Shown here: positions 34,583-43,913 of the stretch, one piece after another | Position numbering within the stretch: the first letter of the stretch is position 1 | Layout: each line of letters begins with the position of its first letter | NCBI GenBank assembly: GCA_037892765.1 | Contig: JBBKBW010000001.1 | Reading direction: 5' to 3' (one strand) | From: Clostridium_AQ sp900552125 | GTDB taxonomy: Bacteria > Bacillota_I > Bacilli_A > Erysipelotrichales > Erysipelotrichaceae | DNA: 64,000 bases | Notes under the pieces: generated by a model | Databases searched by the model: none | The model's input: the letters and a program-made list of their open reading frames with translations, nothing else | What the model was told of the DNA's origin: nothing | Made by a program: the position numbers and the translations under genes

Positions 34583-34845
34583 CCCTATTTGGTATGTAAC
34601 TTGCTTTTACTAGTCCATGGCGTACCAGATCGGCAATCCACTCTGCATCTTTTACATCCGTCTTACGTCCGGGAACTCCTTTGATATGCTGCGCATTCAC
34701 AACCATGATCGGTATCTGTTCTTCTTCAAATATATTATATACAGGTTTCCAATAAGAGCCCGTACTTTCCATGGCAGCCATCTCACAATCTGTTTCTTTC
34801 AGCCACGAAACTAATTGGAGATCTTGCAGGCCTCCTGGATTCTAT
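34583..34845 (-). pseudogene. IS110-family transposase fragment
   Basis: The minus-strand frame reads LQLVSWLKETDCEMAAMEST then GSYWKPVYNIFEEEQIPIMVVN and KGVPGRKTDVKDAEWIADLVRHG. This is the conserved N-terminal core of IS110 transposases with the DEDD-type acidic residues. The 5' end abuts IS1182 sequence and the 3' end is fused in frame to the phosphatidyltransferase tail of copy A. No complete transposase remains. Confidence 0.85.
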
Positions 34846-36440
34846 CGACCAGCTTTTTGGAAAATATAATGCTTTTTTATAATCTAATAGCTTTTGAAAA
34901 TCTAATGCTGCTATTTTAAATCCGAAGAATAACCGGGTACGTTTTTTGCCATGCACAGGTATCTTGTCCACATGATATCTTCGACGAAGAAGAGAGGGAA
35001 TTGCTTCTACTCCATTTCTAAATTTTGCATATTCAGAAAATTCTTCCGTCTGCATGTACTGTAATTGTTTTGCACGACCAACGGATTTCCAAGATACTTC
35101 CTTTCGGACTCGTGTTTTTAGAAAACGCGACTGACACCGTTCTTTGTAAGGACATCCTTCGCAGTCACTTATCCGAAAATACGCAACGGAACGCTCATTG
35201 CCTGGATCATAGATACAGTCTTCAGGTACACGATTATTCTTACATTTGATGAGATATTTTCCATCATCAGTAAAAACAAAATCAGCATATATTTCATCTG
35301 GTTTGCGTCCTGTGAAATTGGTTGTAACAAGTTTTAGATTATGTTCAGATGCTAAACGTGAGTTCTCTTCTCCGCTGTATGCCCCATCGGCAACAATAAA
35401 AGAACCATCAGAAAAATCTTTTTTCTCATTAAGATAATCTTTCATAAACTGATTATCTGCGTAGGTATTTTGCTGGTAATCGTAGACAATGACCAGACTG
35501 CTTTTTTCTCCGACAGCTTCAACTACGTTTCCAACGTATCCAAGATGTCTGCCACCTGCTTTATAGCGGAAAGTGGCTTCTGGATCAGAAGGATTAAGCA
35601 ATACTTCTGAAGGATTTTCAACTTCCTCTTTTTTGTCGAAGCCGCCTTGAGCCACCATCATCAATGATTGTGCGTTCCTTTAATAGGCGAATAAGAAGCT
35701 GATATTCACTTGTATCATCAAAATCACCGGTTGAATCACAAATCTTTATCAAGATATCTGCATCTTTCATCACAACAACGTTTCTCTCAGTTGCATCCAT
35801 ATCCCGCTTGTGATAAATGCATTTATTATAATCATCTTTTTTAATATAATGATATTGTTCATCCGGAATTTTTGTTCCACGCTCATCCATTATTTTGCAA
35901 AGATTAGCAACACAAGTATAAAACAATTCAAGCAATGAGAGGTTTCTGATATTTGCAGCAACCATTAAACTGTCCATACGTTGTTTATCCGGAGTGATAT
36001 CCATAAAATCAGATATTTCTTTTGCCATTTTTACAACACATTCATGAATAAGATCAACATCATGCTCTGTTTCCTCTTGCTCTAAACCTGCTGAGGGTTC
36101 TGTCACTAATTGGCTGCTCTTCAAAACTGGTTGTGTGCAGTGCATACTGATAGCGGATATCAAATGCCATAGCTTCAACGATCTCATCGTCAGTAACATT
36201 AAGAGCTTCTTTAAGAATCAGTGCCCCAACAATCACATTGACCGGAGTATTAGGTCTGGATGCTTTTTTACTGTAAAGAACAGAAAAAATATTTTCATCA
36301 ATAGCAGGAAAAACTTTGTCTGCAAAAGTATTTGCCCATGATTTTTCTAACATTCGTTTTTCGCGTTCTGTAAGATTAAAAGTACTGTCTAAAACAGTAA
36401 GCTGTTGATTATCATTTTTAACAAAAGACATATCGATCAC
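34846..36440 (-). pseudogene. IS1182-family transposase with two frameshifts
   Basis: Three overlapping frames make up one transposase. 36440-36060 carries the N-terminal domain (NVIVGALILKEALNVTDDEIVEAMAFDIRYQYALH). 36199-35618 carries DITPDKQRMDSLMVAANIRNLSLLELFYTCV. 35664-34846 carries the DDE region (FIVADGAYSGEENSRLASEHNLKLVTTNFTGRKP) and the cysteine-rich CEGCPYKERCQ part. The shifts fall near 36085 and 35640. It is non-functional as read unless programmed frameshifting restores it. Confidence 0.88.
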
Positions 36441-36582
36441 CTCATAAAATGCTACCTACATTTTACCAAAGAATCCAATGTTTTTACATATCGTGTTAAG
36501 TTTTCAAGGTACAAATTTATATCAAAGGCTATAAACCTTTTGACACCCTAATCTTTTATTTTATCTTCTCCGGAGCAGTTTT

Positions 36583-37455
36583 TTACACTGGCTTACAGGT
36601 GCATCCGATTCCCAGTCCATCCGGACCGATATGACAGGACAAACCGAAGGAAAGTTTATCACACATGACTTCCATTCCCGGGAAACTTTCTTTAATCTGG
36701 TTTACCCATTCTTCTGTCACTTCATCGGTACTGCTGGACGCCGCCATCAGGTACACTTTACCCGCAGCATATTCTTCTCGGAAATTCGTTTCCAGCTCAT
36801 GCTTCATTGCATCGATCATAACTTTACGTGATTTCTTCATACCACGGCATTTCTGGTAGATATCAAGCTTTCCTGTGCTGAAATGCATAACAGGTTTGAT
36901 ATTCAGGACATCTGCTGCCAAAGCTGTCACAGAGCTGACTCTTCCTCCTTTTTTGAGATATTTCAGTGTGCTGAGCCCGATATAAATTGTCATTTTTTCT
37001 CTGGTTTCTTCAAGAATTTTCTTGATTTCGACTACACTGTATCCTTCTTCTGCCATTTCTACTGCATCAAGAACAGAACGATGCATCGGGGTTGCCACAC
37101 GACCGTTATCTACGACAAACACCTTACCGGCAAATTCATCTTCATTTGCCATGGCTTCTGCTGTCATACAGGACCCACTTAAAGCACTACTAAGAGGAAT
37201 ATAAACAATCTCCTCATATTCTTTCAGCATCTCTTTCCACATATCCATAACTTCTGTTGGTGACGGCTGAGATGTAGATACATCTACGCCCTTTCGAAGC
37301 ATATCATAAAATTCATCTCTGGAAAGATCTACTCCTTCACGATACACTTTCTCTCCGATATAAAAGGGCATCGGTAGTACCTTAATTCCGAGTCTCTGCG
37401 CTTCTTCGCTCAAAATTCCACTGTGGCTGTCTGTCATGATTCCTATTTTCTTCAT
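36583..37455 (-). CDS. DegV-family fatty-acid-binding protein
   Basis: DegV/FakB proteins bind fatty acids and present them to FakA for phosphorylation. Family features are the N-terminal KIGIMTDSHSGI, STSQPSPTEV (the STSQPS loop contacts the carboxylate), VYIPLSSALSGSC and LSTLKYLKKGGRVSS. The length of 290 is standard. A role in recycling exogenous fatty acids fits the lipid-enzyme island around it. It follows the AI-2E permease by about 80 bases in the same direction. Confidence 0.92.
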   Translation of the reverse strand: MKKIGIMTDSHSGILSEEAQRLGIKVLPMPFYIGEKVYREGVDLSRDEFYDMLRKGVDVSTSQPSPTEVMDMWKEMLKEYEEIVYIPLSSALSGSCMTAEAMANEDEFAGKVFVVDNGRVATPMHRSVLDAVEMAEEGYSVVEIKKILEETREKMTIYIGLSTLKYLKKGGRVSSVTALAADVLNIKPVMHFSTGKLDIYQKCRGMKKSRKVMIDAMKHELETNFREEYAAGKVYLMAASSSTDEVTEEWVNQIKESFPGMEVMCDKLSFGLSCHIGPDGLGIGCTCKPV

Positions 37456-37535
37456 AATATCTTCTTCCTTTGTAATCTATTTTTATAACGTCTTAATAAT
37501 CGGCATTACACTTCATTTATATTTGTATCATATCA

Positions 37536-38753
37536 TTATTTTTCATTCGGCAAAATAAAGGATGACGCAATTTCCTCCTCCGCATACTCTTCCACATCCG
37601 TTCTCGTTACTCGTTTTATATGTTGTTTTTTTAGGCGCAGATATACGAACTCCCGGAATATAGTATAAAATACCGATACAAGTGGAATGAAAATCAGCAT
37701 ACCTATAATTCCCATAAGATTTCCGCCGATTGTAACTGCCGCCAGTACCCAAATTGATGGAAGTCCTACTGATCCGCCAACCACATGAGGATAGATCAGA
37801 TTACCTTCTATCTGCTGCAAAAGCAGAAAAACTATAATAAATAAAACTGCCTGTTTTGGATTTACCATAAAGATCAGAAAACTTCCCACGGCACAGCCAA
37901 TAAAGGCTCCAAAGATAGGAACCAATGCGGTAAACGCGATCAAAATTCCAATTAAAAGTGCATATGGCATTTTTAAAATACTTAGCGTGATAACAAACAT
38001 CATTCCGAGAATTACTGCTTCCAGACACTGCCCTGCAAGAAAATTTGCAAATGTCCGATATGTCAGCGAACATATGTTAAGAATTGCATCTGCTTTTTGT
38101 TTTGGAATAAAAGCGAAAATCACTTTTCTTACCTGTAAATGTAATTTTTCCTTCTGAAAAAGAATATAGCATGCAAAGGAAAACGAAATAAAAAAGGTCG
38201 CTAATCCACTGGCAATGGAACCTACTGCTGACATCGTCGTATTCATCATATTTCCGACTCCGTTTCCAAGAAGACTTATTCCCCATTTAATTGCCTGATC
38301 AGGCTGAAACTGCAGCTGATCTACCAATTTCATAATATCCTGATTATCATGTGAAAATTCCCGAATCCAGTTTTGCATCTGTGGAATAAAATCTGAAATA
38401 CTCGTCATCAGATTTCCCATGGTCTGTGTAAGCTGTGGAATCACACCAAACATTACCAATACCATTACACCTGCTGCCAATATAATTGTAAGAAGCAGGC
38501 TTATCGGTCTCGCAGCTTTTTTTCCTATTTTATTATTTTCTTTTATCTTTCCGAGCATTTTCTTTTCCAGGAAACTCATTGGTACATTAATCACAAAGGC
38601 AATTGCACCACCAAGCGCAAAAGGAAACACAATTTTCCATATTGACTTCAGCACTTCAATCACCACATCGAATTTCCACAAAGCAACTACAAGAAATGCC
38701 GTAAACACAATCAGTTCTCGAATTTTTTTCATAGAACATCTACTTAAATCCAC
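37536..38753 (-). CDS. AI-2E family permease
   Basis: This polytopic membrane protein has about eight helices and belongs to the AI-2E/TqsA/YtvI family, whose transported molecules are mostly unknown. Hallmarks are FPFALGGAIAFVINVP in the first helix pair, GGSVGLPSIWVLAAVTIGGNLMGIIGMLIFIPLVSV near the end and a long cytoplasmic loop. The start is set at GTG 38753: AGAGGGG lies 7 bases upstream and the GTG overlaps the stop of the small peptide gene (TAGTG). The frame extends upstream to 38792 but would overlap that gene. Confidence 0.88.
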   Translation of the reverse strand: MDLSRCSMKKIRELIVFTAFLVVALWKFDVVIEVLKSIWKIVFPFALGGAIAFVINVPMSFLEKKMLGKIKENNKIGKKAARPISLLLTIILAAGVMVLVMFGVIPQLTQTMGNLMTSISDFIPQMQNWIREFSHDNQDIMKLVDQLQFQPDQAIKWGISLLGNGVGNMMNTTMSAVGSIASGLATFFISFSFACYILFQKEKLHLQVRKVIFAFIPKQKADAILNICSLTYRTFANFLAGQCLEAVILGMMFVITLSILKMPYALLIGILIAFTALVPIFGAFIGCAVGSFLIFMVNPKQAVLFIIVFLLLQQIEGNLIYPHVVGGSVGLPSIWVLAAVTIGGNLMGIIGMLIFIPLVSVFYTIFREFVYLRLKKQHIKRVTRTDVEEYAEEEIASSFILPNEK

Positions 38754-38872
38754 TATCTTTCCCCTCTTTTTCTTAGTTTCATACGTATACACTTAAGTAA
38801 TTGAATAATCAGAAGGCTTGCAAAAGCATATAAATATACACATCCAAGCTGCATCAGATTCAACGTTTCCAC
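38753..38872 (-). CDS. 39-residue membrane peptide coupled to AI-2E permease
   Basis: This short frame starts at GTG 38872 just after AGGAG. It encodes METLNLMQLGCVYLYAFASL followed by LIIQLLKC and a basic tail (RMKLRKRGER). This is one membrane helix with a positive-inside end. Its TAG stop overlaps the GTG of the permease by one base, which indicates translational coupling. It follows the phosphatidyltransferase by 42 bases. No family is known to me. The TTG or ATG further in are alternative starts. Confidence 0.6.
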   Translation of the reverse strand: METLNLMQLGCVYLYAFASLLIIQLLKCIRMKLRKRGER

Positions 38873-38873
38873 T

Positions 38874-39045
38874 TTCTCCTAAATATTTTTCTAGTCATTG
38901 CAATATAAAATTGCTTATACAGTCTCTCCCTTAAGAGTCCTGGTATTCTTGATAATATACAAAACAACTGATACAACCATCATTATAGCACACAAACCAA
39001 TTAACAGATCTGACACCATTGGTGTAATGTGGAACCATATAATAT
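38874..39045. repeat. 172-bp direct repeat, copy B
   Basis: This is the functional counterpart of copy A (34411-34582). It covers the end of the phosphatidyltransferase gene and the ribosome binding site of the 39-residue peptide. The two copies bracket about 4.3 kb including degV and the permease. Confidence 0.85.
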
Positions 39046-39487
39046 GTACAGCCACAGTTCCATATAATAAAAAGGTTACTATCTTTCCATGCCAGTCTGC
39101 ACCATGTACTTTTCCTGTCTTTTGTATCACAAGACATCCACTAACCGCCATATAAAGTTCCTTAACTGCCATTATAACGATCAGCGGGAGCATATGTGGA
39201 AAGCGAGTAAACAAGCAAATCAACATTGCTGCCTGTGTCAGCTTATCAGCCACCGGATCAAGTATTTTTCCTAAATTACTAATCCTATGGAATCTTCTTG
39301 CGATATATCCATCAGCAAGATCCGTAAGACCAGACAGCAATAAGATTTCACCAGCTAACAGAGGATTTTTCTTTACACAATAACTCCATATAATTACCGG
39401 AATCAAACAAAGCCGAAAAAAAGAAAGAAGATTAGGAACCGTAATAATTCTATTCAAATTTTCTTCCTGATTCACTTCACTCTGCAT
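38915..39487 (-). CDS. CDP-alcohol phosphatidyltransferase (PgsA-like)
   Basis: This integral membrane enzyme of about six helices transfers a phosphatidyl group from CDP-diacylglycerol to an alcohol, as in phosphatidylglycerol phosphate synthesis. The signature D-x2-DG-x2-AR-x8-G-x3-D-x3-D is complete in DLADGYIARRFHR and LGKILDPVADK. N-terminal VPNLLSFFRLCLIP is typical. It overlaps the FUSC gene by 11 bases, in the operon headed by the phospholipase D-like gene. The head-group acceptor cannot be told from sequence. Confidence 0.93.
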   Translation of the reverse strand: MQSEVNQEENLNRIITVPNLLSFFRLCLIPVIIWSYCVKKNPLLAGEILLLSGLTDLADGYIARRFHRISNLGKILDPVADKLTQAAMLICLFTRFPHMLPLIVIMAVKELYMAVSGCLVIQKTGKVHGADWHGKIVTFLLYGTVAVHIIWFHITPMVSDLLIGLCAIMMVVSVVLYIIKNTRTLKGETV

Positions 39488-40541
39488 GTACGGTCACCTC
39501 ACTTACCTTTTTTTTAGACATAAACCAATAAAATATAACACAAAATACTAAAGCAAACACAACACCAAAAACATTTTGAATCACTCTAAGACTAACCGCT
39601 CCTTGTAGACCATAAGTCTCTGCAGCAATGGCTAAAGCACCAAATGTGTTAAATACTGCCTGCCAGCCATATTGTGCTGAAAATCCTACACCGATTCCAC
39701 CAAGAATTCCTATATATGCATAGATTGACGAAGGAAGCAGAAAATATAATACTGTAAAACATATAACACCTGCAATATTTCCGACAATCCTTTTACGGAC
39801 TCTGTAGTGCATATCTTCCATAAACGGCAAAATCGCGGACATGGCCGCAATACCAGCCCACATTGCACGTGGCATATTACAAAGTTCTGCAATGCAAAGG
39901 ACAATCGGTACGCATAAAATCTGACATATCTGCCATTTTGTTCTGGAAGAAGTGATATCAAATTCTTGTATCAGATCTTTCAGATTTCTTTTATAAGTTC
40001 TGTTTTTATGATTTCGATAAAATACGAAGCAGGTAAGTGCTGCACCTAAAGCCATTCCGACTAATCGCATCTGATAGCTTTTTCCCGTAACATCATAACC
40101 ATATAGCAGCAGATACCCAAGAACCAATGTAGATTGATTAAACATGAATGGATTATGGCATCCGAACAGAATCAACACAGCCAGTGCCGCAATATTTAAC
40201 AGCATTCCCAATACCGGTGAAAACTGATTTGCTAAATGCGGACATACAGTCATAATTACAAAGAACAAAGCCAAAAGCATCGTAGATTGTCCGGTGTGGA
40301 TCCCCAGATCCGCATTCCGAAATACCATAAGGCATAATAAAACTACTACACCCACAATACTATTCTCATTTCCAAATAGGATGCTGAAAATACTAACAAA
40401 GAAAAAACAAAATGCCATTGTAACAGCTATCTTTACCAAATATACCAGTATATGATATGATTTTTCTTTCACTGTTTCACTCTTTTTCAACAGATTTTTA
40501 GAACCTGCCTGATTTAACTGCAATTCCTGATAAAATGTCAT
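39477..40541 (-). CDS. FUSC-family integral membrane protein (ArAE-like)
   Basis: The 354-residue protein has about ten predicted helices in two groups, separated by a cytoplasmic loop near residue 190. MWAGIAAMSAILPFMEDMHYRVRKRIVGNIAG matches the FUSC/aromatic acid exporter pattern, in which this conserved motif follows the second group. RBS GGAGG precedes the ATG. It lies 31 bases downstream of the kinase gene in the same operon. A role in exporting aromatic or bile-like compounds is inference. Confidence 0.82.
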   Translation of the reverse strand: MTFYQELQLNQAGSKNLLKKSETVKEKSYHILVYLVKIAVTMAFCFFFVSIFSILFGNENSIVGVVVLLCLMVFRNADLGIHTGQSTMLLALFFVIMTVCPHLANQFSPVLGMLLNIAALAVLILFGCHNPFMFNQSTLVLGYLLLYGYDVTGKSYQMRLVGMALGAALTCFVFYRNHKNRTYKRNLKDLIQEFDITSSRTKWQICQILCVPIVLCIAELCNMPRAMWAGIAAMSAILPFMEDMHYRVRKRIVGNIAGVICFTVLYFLLPSSIYAYIGILGGIGVGFSAQYGWQAVFNTFGALAIAAETYGLQGAVSLRVIQNVFGVVFALVFCVIFYWFMSKKKVSEVTVHAE

Positions 40542-40572
40542 GTAATTCCTCCTCTATCTGTTTTTCTTAAAC

Positions 40573-41616
40573 TTATATGGCCTCATCTTTCTGTATTGGA
40601 AGCTCTACAACAAATCTGCATCCACCATATTCACGGTTTTCTGCTTTGATTGTTCCTCCGGCACTATCTACAATCCGTTTTACAAGTGCAAGACCTAGGC
40701 CATTTCCTTCTGCTTTATGAGATCCATCTACCTGATAGAACTTGTCAAATATTCTGGATTTTACATCATCCTCTATTCCTGGTCCTTCATCTTCCAGAAT
40801 GAACTTAACAGAATCCTGTTCTTGTTTCAGAAACATCGTAATTGTCCCCTTTGAAGGGCTGAACTTAATCGCATTATCCAAAAGATTTATCCAGATATGC
40901 ATAAAAAGTCCTTCATTCCCAGTATATTTAACTTCCTCCAATTCTACCTGAAAACCAATTTCTTTTTCTGTCCATTTTGTTTCCAATGAAAGAAATGCCT
41001 GGCGGATCTGTTCATCCAGACGATATTCTGTTTTTTTCATTGGTATATTCTGATTCTCTAACTTGGATAACAGCAAAATATTACCAACCAATCCGGAAAG
41101 TCTTTGGGTGTTAAATAAGATTTTTTCTACATATTCCTCTTGATCCGGAGACAGTTCTTCTCCCTGAAGCAGCATTGTATATCCTTCAATGGCATTAATC
41201 GGGGTCTTAAACTCATGAGAAACATCAGATACAAAATCCATCTGCAGCACCTCTGTTGCACGAAGTTCTTTTGTCATAACGTTAAAACTTTGATAAGATT
41301 CTCCAACTTCTGCTATACGGCTGTTCGTTTCCAAATGCTGTTCAAAATCTCCCTGAGAAACTTCCTTCATTGCTTTACTAAGTCTGGTAATTGGTTCCAG
41401 TAACTTTGCATTGATAAAGGAAGTGATCAGCCCTGCAATCAATGTATTGAAAATCAAAAGCCAGCCAAGCACAGGTATGCTGCCCGGCAGATTAAAAAAA
41501 TGATTCAAAAAAGCAAATAATAAAGCAGATATGACTGTTGAAAATACAAGTGCCAGCCAGATTGCACCGGTCAGACAGGATCGGATCCGCAATCCTTTTT
41601 CTTTCTTTTGTTCCAT
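40573..41616 (-). CDS. HAMP sensor histidine kinase
   Basis: Two membrane helices (about 14-38 and 46-68) are separated by only a few outside residues, so it is an intramembrane-sensing type. A HAMP domain (70-122) follows, then the dimerisation domain with phospho-His near 134 in DVSHEFKTPINAIEGY. The ATPase has NLLDNAIKFSP (N box), EDEGPGIEDD and GNGLGLALVKRIV (G boxes). It overlaps the response regulator by one base (TAATG). The lack of an extracellular sensor domain suggests a membrane-borne signal. Confidence 0.94.
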   Translation of the reverse strand: MEQKKEKGLRIRSCLTGAIWLALVFSTVISALLFAFLNHFFNLPGSIPVLGWLLIFNTLIAGLITSFINAKLLEPITRLSKAMKEVSQGDFEQHLETNSRIAEVGESYQSFNVMTKELRATEVLQMDFVSDVSHEFKTPINAIEGYTMLLQGEELSPDQEEYVEKILFNTQRLSGLVGNILLLSKLENQNIPMKKTEYRLDEQIRQAFLSLETKWTEKEIGFQVELEEVKYTGNEGLFMHIWINLLDNAIKFSPSKGTITMFLKQEQDSVKFILEDEGPGIEDDVKSRIFDKFYQVDGSHKAEGNGLGLALVKRIVDSAGGTIKAENREYGGCRFVVELPIQKDEAI

Positions 41617-42287
41617 TATTTTTTCACCACCTTGTATCCAATTCCACGCATTGTTACGATTTCAAAATCAGGGTTATCTTTAAAACGCTCTCTGATTCTT
41701 CCTATATGTACCTCTATCGTATGTGGGTCTGCCTCCGTCTCGTATCCCCATACTTCATCCATCAACTGTTGTTTTGTAAATGTTCTGCCTGGCGAAGCTG
41801 CAAGCTTATATAAAAGCAGGAATTCTTTTTTAGGCAAAACAAGACTTTCCTTATCAGTTGTAACCGTCATTGCATCATAATCAAACTCTGTTGAACCGAT
41901 CACAATTTTGTGTTCATTCAGTATCTGTGCACGGCGAAGCAGTGCTCCGACTCTTAAAACCATTTCATTCACATTTACCGGTTTTACCATATAATCGTCA
42001 CTTCCCGAAAGAAATCCCTGGCGCATATCATCAAAGGAACCTTTCGCAGTGATCATAAGCACTGGTATCTGATATCCTGCTGAACGAAGTTCTGACACCA
42101 GTTCATAGCCATCCATAACCGGCATCATAATATCAGAAATGATCAGATCAATATATTCCTTATCCAATACTTCTAATGCCTGTGCTCCATCCGATGCACT
42201 TTTGACTTGATATCCATTCTTCTCAAGCACTTTTTGGAATAGCTGGCTTAATTCTTTATCATCTTCTACAATCAATATTTGAAACAC
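41616..42287 (-). CDS. OmpR-family response regulator
   Basis: The receiver domain has ILIVEDDKELS and the phospho-acceptor Asp near residue 52 (ISDIMMPVMDG), then a lysine in the MITAKGS region. The winged-helix output has PKKEFLLLYKLAASPG and TIEVHIGRIRERFKDNPDFEIVTMRGIGYKV. The GTG at 42287 follows AAGGAGGAAGG. It is coupled to the kinase and lies 17 bases downstream of the phospholipase gene. The 19-base box with 11-base repeat spacing upstream of the operon is a plausible binding site (see 43791-43809). Confidence 0.95.
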   Translation of the reverse strand: MFQILIVEDDKELSQLFQKVLEKNGYQVKSASDGAQALEVLDKEYIDLIISDIMMPVMDGYELVSELRSAGYQIPVLMITAKGSFDDMRQGFLSGSDDYMVKPVNVNEMVLRVGALLRRAQILNEHKIVIGSTEFDYDAMTVTTDKESLVLPKKEFLLLYKLAASPGRTFTKQQLMDEVWGYETEADPHTIEVHIGRIRERFKDNPDFEIVTMRGIGYKVVKK

Positions 42288-42304
42288 GTTTTCCTTCCTC
42301 CTTA

Positions 42305-43738
42305 TTAAAACAGATACCTTGCCCATCCAAGCAGATGCTGTACCAAAAGTATGTTTCTCTGACGCTTCTTTGTCAATTCAATTGGCTCTACATGATACGG
42401 ATCACGATAGGTTCCATCTTCCAATACCTGTCGGGACACTCTTTCATATTCCATCATGCCTTCTTCCAACTGTTTATTAATCTCTTTGCTACGTATTACA
42501 AGCATCAGTTCCGTATCCAGATACGTGCTTCTCATATCCATGTTAAAGGAACCTATTACGGATAGATCATCATCAATCAGGATGCTTTTTCCGTGGTAAG
42601 AATAGCCGCCTTCATACTCCCAGATATCAATTCCTGTATTTAAAATTCTGTTTCTGTTTCTCGCATAATCAGCAGAACCAAACGGATTTCCATTGTTGGC
42701 AACCGAATTGGTCATGATAGAAAAATCCGGAACTCTCTCCGCAATCTCTTTCCATGTATTATACATCATATCATTGCAGATAATATATGGTGTATGAATT
42801 TTCACGCGCTCTTTTGCATTTTTCATTAGTTCTCCCAGTTGATACCAGACTACTGGTTCCTTGGAACCTGTGTGGATAGGATTTGACACTAATGCAATCT
42901 TTTCTGTCTCAAAAGTTTCGTCCGTGTAATCGGTATCGCAGATTCTTTCCTTATTCTCTTCAAAATATTTCTGATAGCCGTTCTGCAGCTCTAAAACTGC
43001 GTTCTTTACAGATTTTCTATTTGCCAGTTTTTTATTGTCATGAAAATAACTACTGTCTTCTTGTTCCCATATCGTTTCAAAATACTCTAACAACTGGTTA
43101 ACTGAATTTTCTTTCTCAGGTTCATCGCAAACCACTAACACGTCTCTGTCATAGTTCTTATGTCCCGGAAAATCACCCAGGAAATAGTTGTATGTATTTC
43201 TTCCCCCAAGAATATATCTCTTTCCATCTGCAATCAAATATTTATCATGCATTCTACCCATCATTTTCCACGGTTTCAACGGATTGGCCTTATTATACAG
43301 TTTAATTTCAACATTCTCATGGGAAGATAATCCATAGAAATACGGATTTCCTTCCATATCAATCCAACTCTCCATTCCATCTACTAACAGACGAATATGT
43401 ACACCTCTGTCTGCCGCATCATACAGTGCTCCTAAAATCAATTTTCCACTTTCATCGGATTGAAATGCAAAAGTAGAAAGAATAATTTCCTTTTTTGCAT
43501 TCTTGATCAAACGCACTCTTTGTAAAAGCGCTTCTGGATTCTTTTCTATGATTACTGCCCGTTCTATATTTTCACTGCATTCGTTCCATGACCCATTTTT
43601 TGTTTCTTTTTTGGTTGTATTGGACACTTCCGGCTGCTTTTTATATGCAACGCAGATTCCGAGCAATTCATAAAAAGCCACACATAAAAAAATTGCCAGT
43701 ATAACAAGAAGGATTTTACATATTTTATGCTTTTTCAT
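42305..43738 (-). CDS. Membrane-anchored phospholipase D/cardiolipin synthase-like protein
   Basis: One N-terminal helix (about 8-30) is followed by two HxK-type phosphodiesterase motifs: MHDKYLIADGKRYILGGRN and YHGKSILIDDDLSVIGSFNMD. These resemble the ClsC/YmdC and cardiolipin synthase group. Such enzymes join two phosphatidylglycerol molecules or hydrolyse phospholipids. AGGTGAT precedes the ATG. It is the first gene of the operon encoding the regulator, kinase, FUSC protein and phosphatidyltransferase. The product is 477 residues. Hydrolase or synthase activity is not distinguishable here. Confidence 0.9.
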   Translation of the reverse strand: MKKHKICKILLVILAIFLCVAFYELLGICVAYKKQPEVSNTTKKETKNGSWNECSENIERAVIIEKNPEALLQRVRLIKNAKKEIILSTFAFQSDESGKLILGALYDAADRGVHIRLLVDGMESWIDMEGNPYFYGLSSHENVEIKLYNKANPLKPWKMMGRMHDKYLIADGKRYILGGRNTYNYFLGDFPGHKNYDRDVLVVCDEPEKENSVNQLLEYFETIWEQEDSSYFHDNKKLANRKSVKNAVLELQNGYQKYFEENKERICDTDYTDETFETEKIALVSNPIHTGSKEPVVWYQLGELMKNAKERVKIHTPYIICNDMMYNTWKEIAERVPDFSIMTNSVANNGNPFGSADYARNRNRILNTGIDIWEYEGGYSYHGKSILIDDDLSVIGSFNMDMRSTYLDTELMLVIRSKEINKQLEEGMMEYERVSRQVLEDGTYRDPYHVEPIELTKKRQRNILLVQHLLGWARYLF

Positions 43739-43771
43739 TGTACATCACCTGATTCCTTTTTATTTCATACT

Positions 43772-43809
43772 TATACAATACAAAGTCAATCTCAATTTAA
43801 CCTCAACAA
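43772..43809 (-). promoter_or_regulatory. Promoter with 19-base regulator box, phospholipase operon
   Basis: Minus strand: TTGTTGAGGTTAAATTGAG (43791-43809), seven bases, then TTGTATTGTATA as the -10 region. The two TTGAG elements repeat at an 11-base interval, as in OmpR-family activator sites. The same box, spacing and -10 region occur upstream of citrate synthase. Confidence 0.7.
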
Positions 43810-43827
43810 AATTTATTTTTCATAAAA

Positions 43828-43866
43828 AAATATGACCGGCTTCTTTTTAAAGAAACAGTCATATTT
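43828..43866 (-). terminator. Terminator of the citrate synthase-marR unit
   Basis: On the minus strand ATATGAC pairs with GTCATAT, with an inner TTTCTTT/AAAGAAG stem, followed by a T run. Confidence 0.75.
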
Positions 43867-43913
43867 TTATTCTAATATATGAAGGAGCTTTTCTTACTCC
43901 GTTGTATTAATCA

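Noticed and set aside
36060..36440. IS1182 N-terminal frame as an independent gene
   Set aside because: It is only the first piece of a transposase continued in two other frames; listed as one pseudogene.
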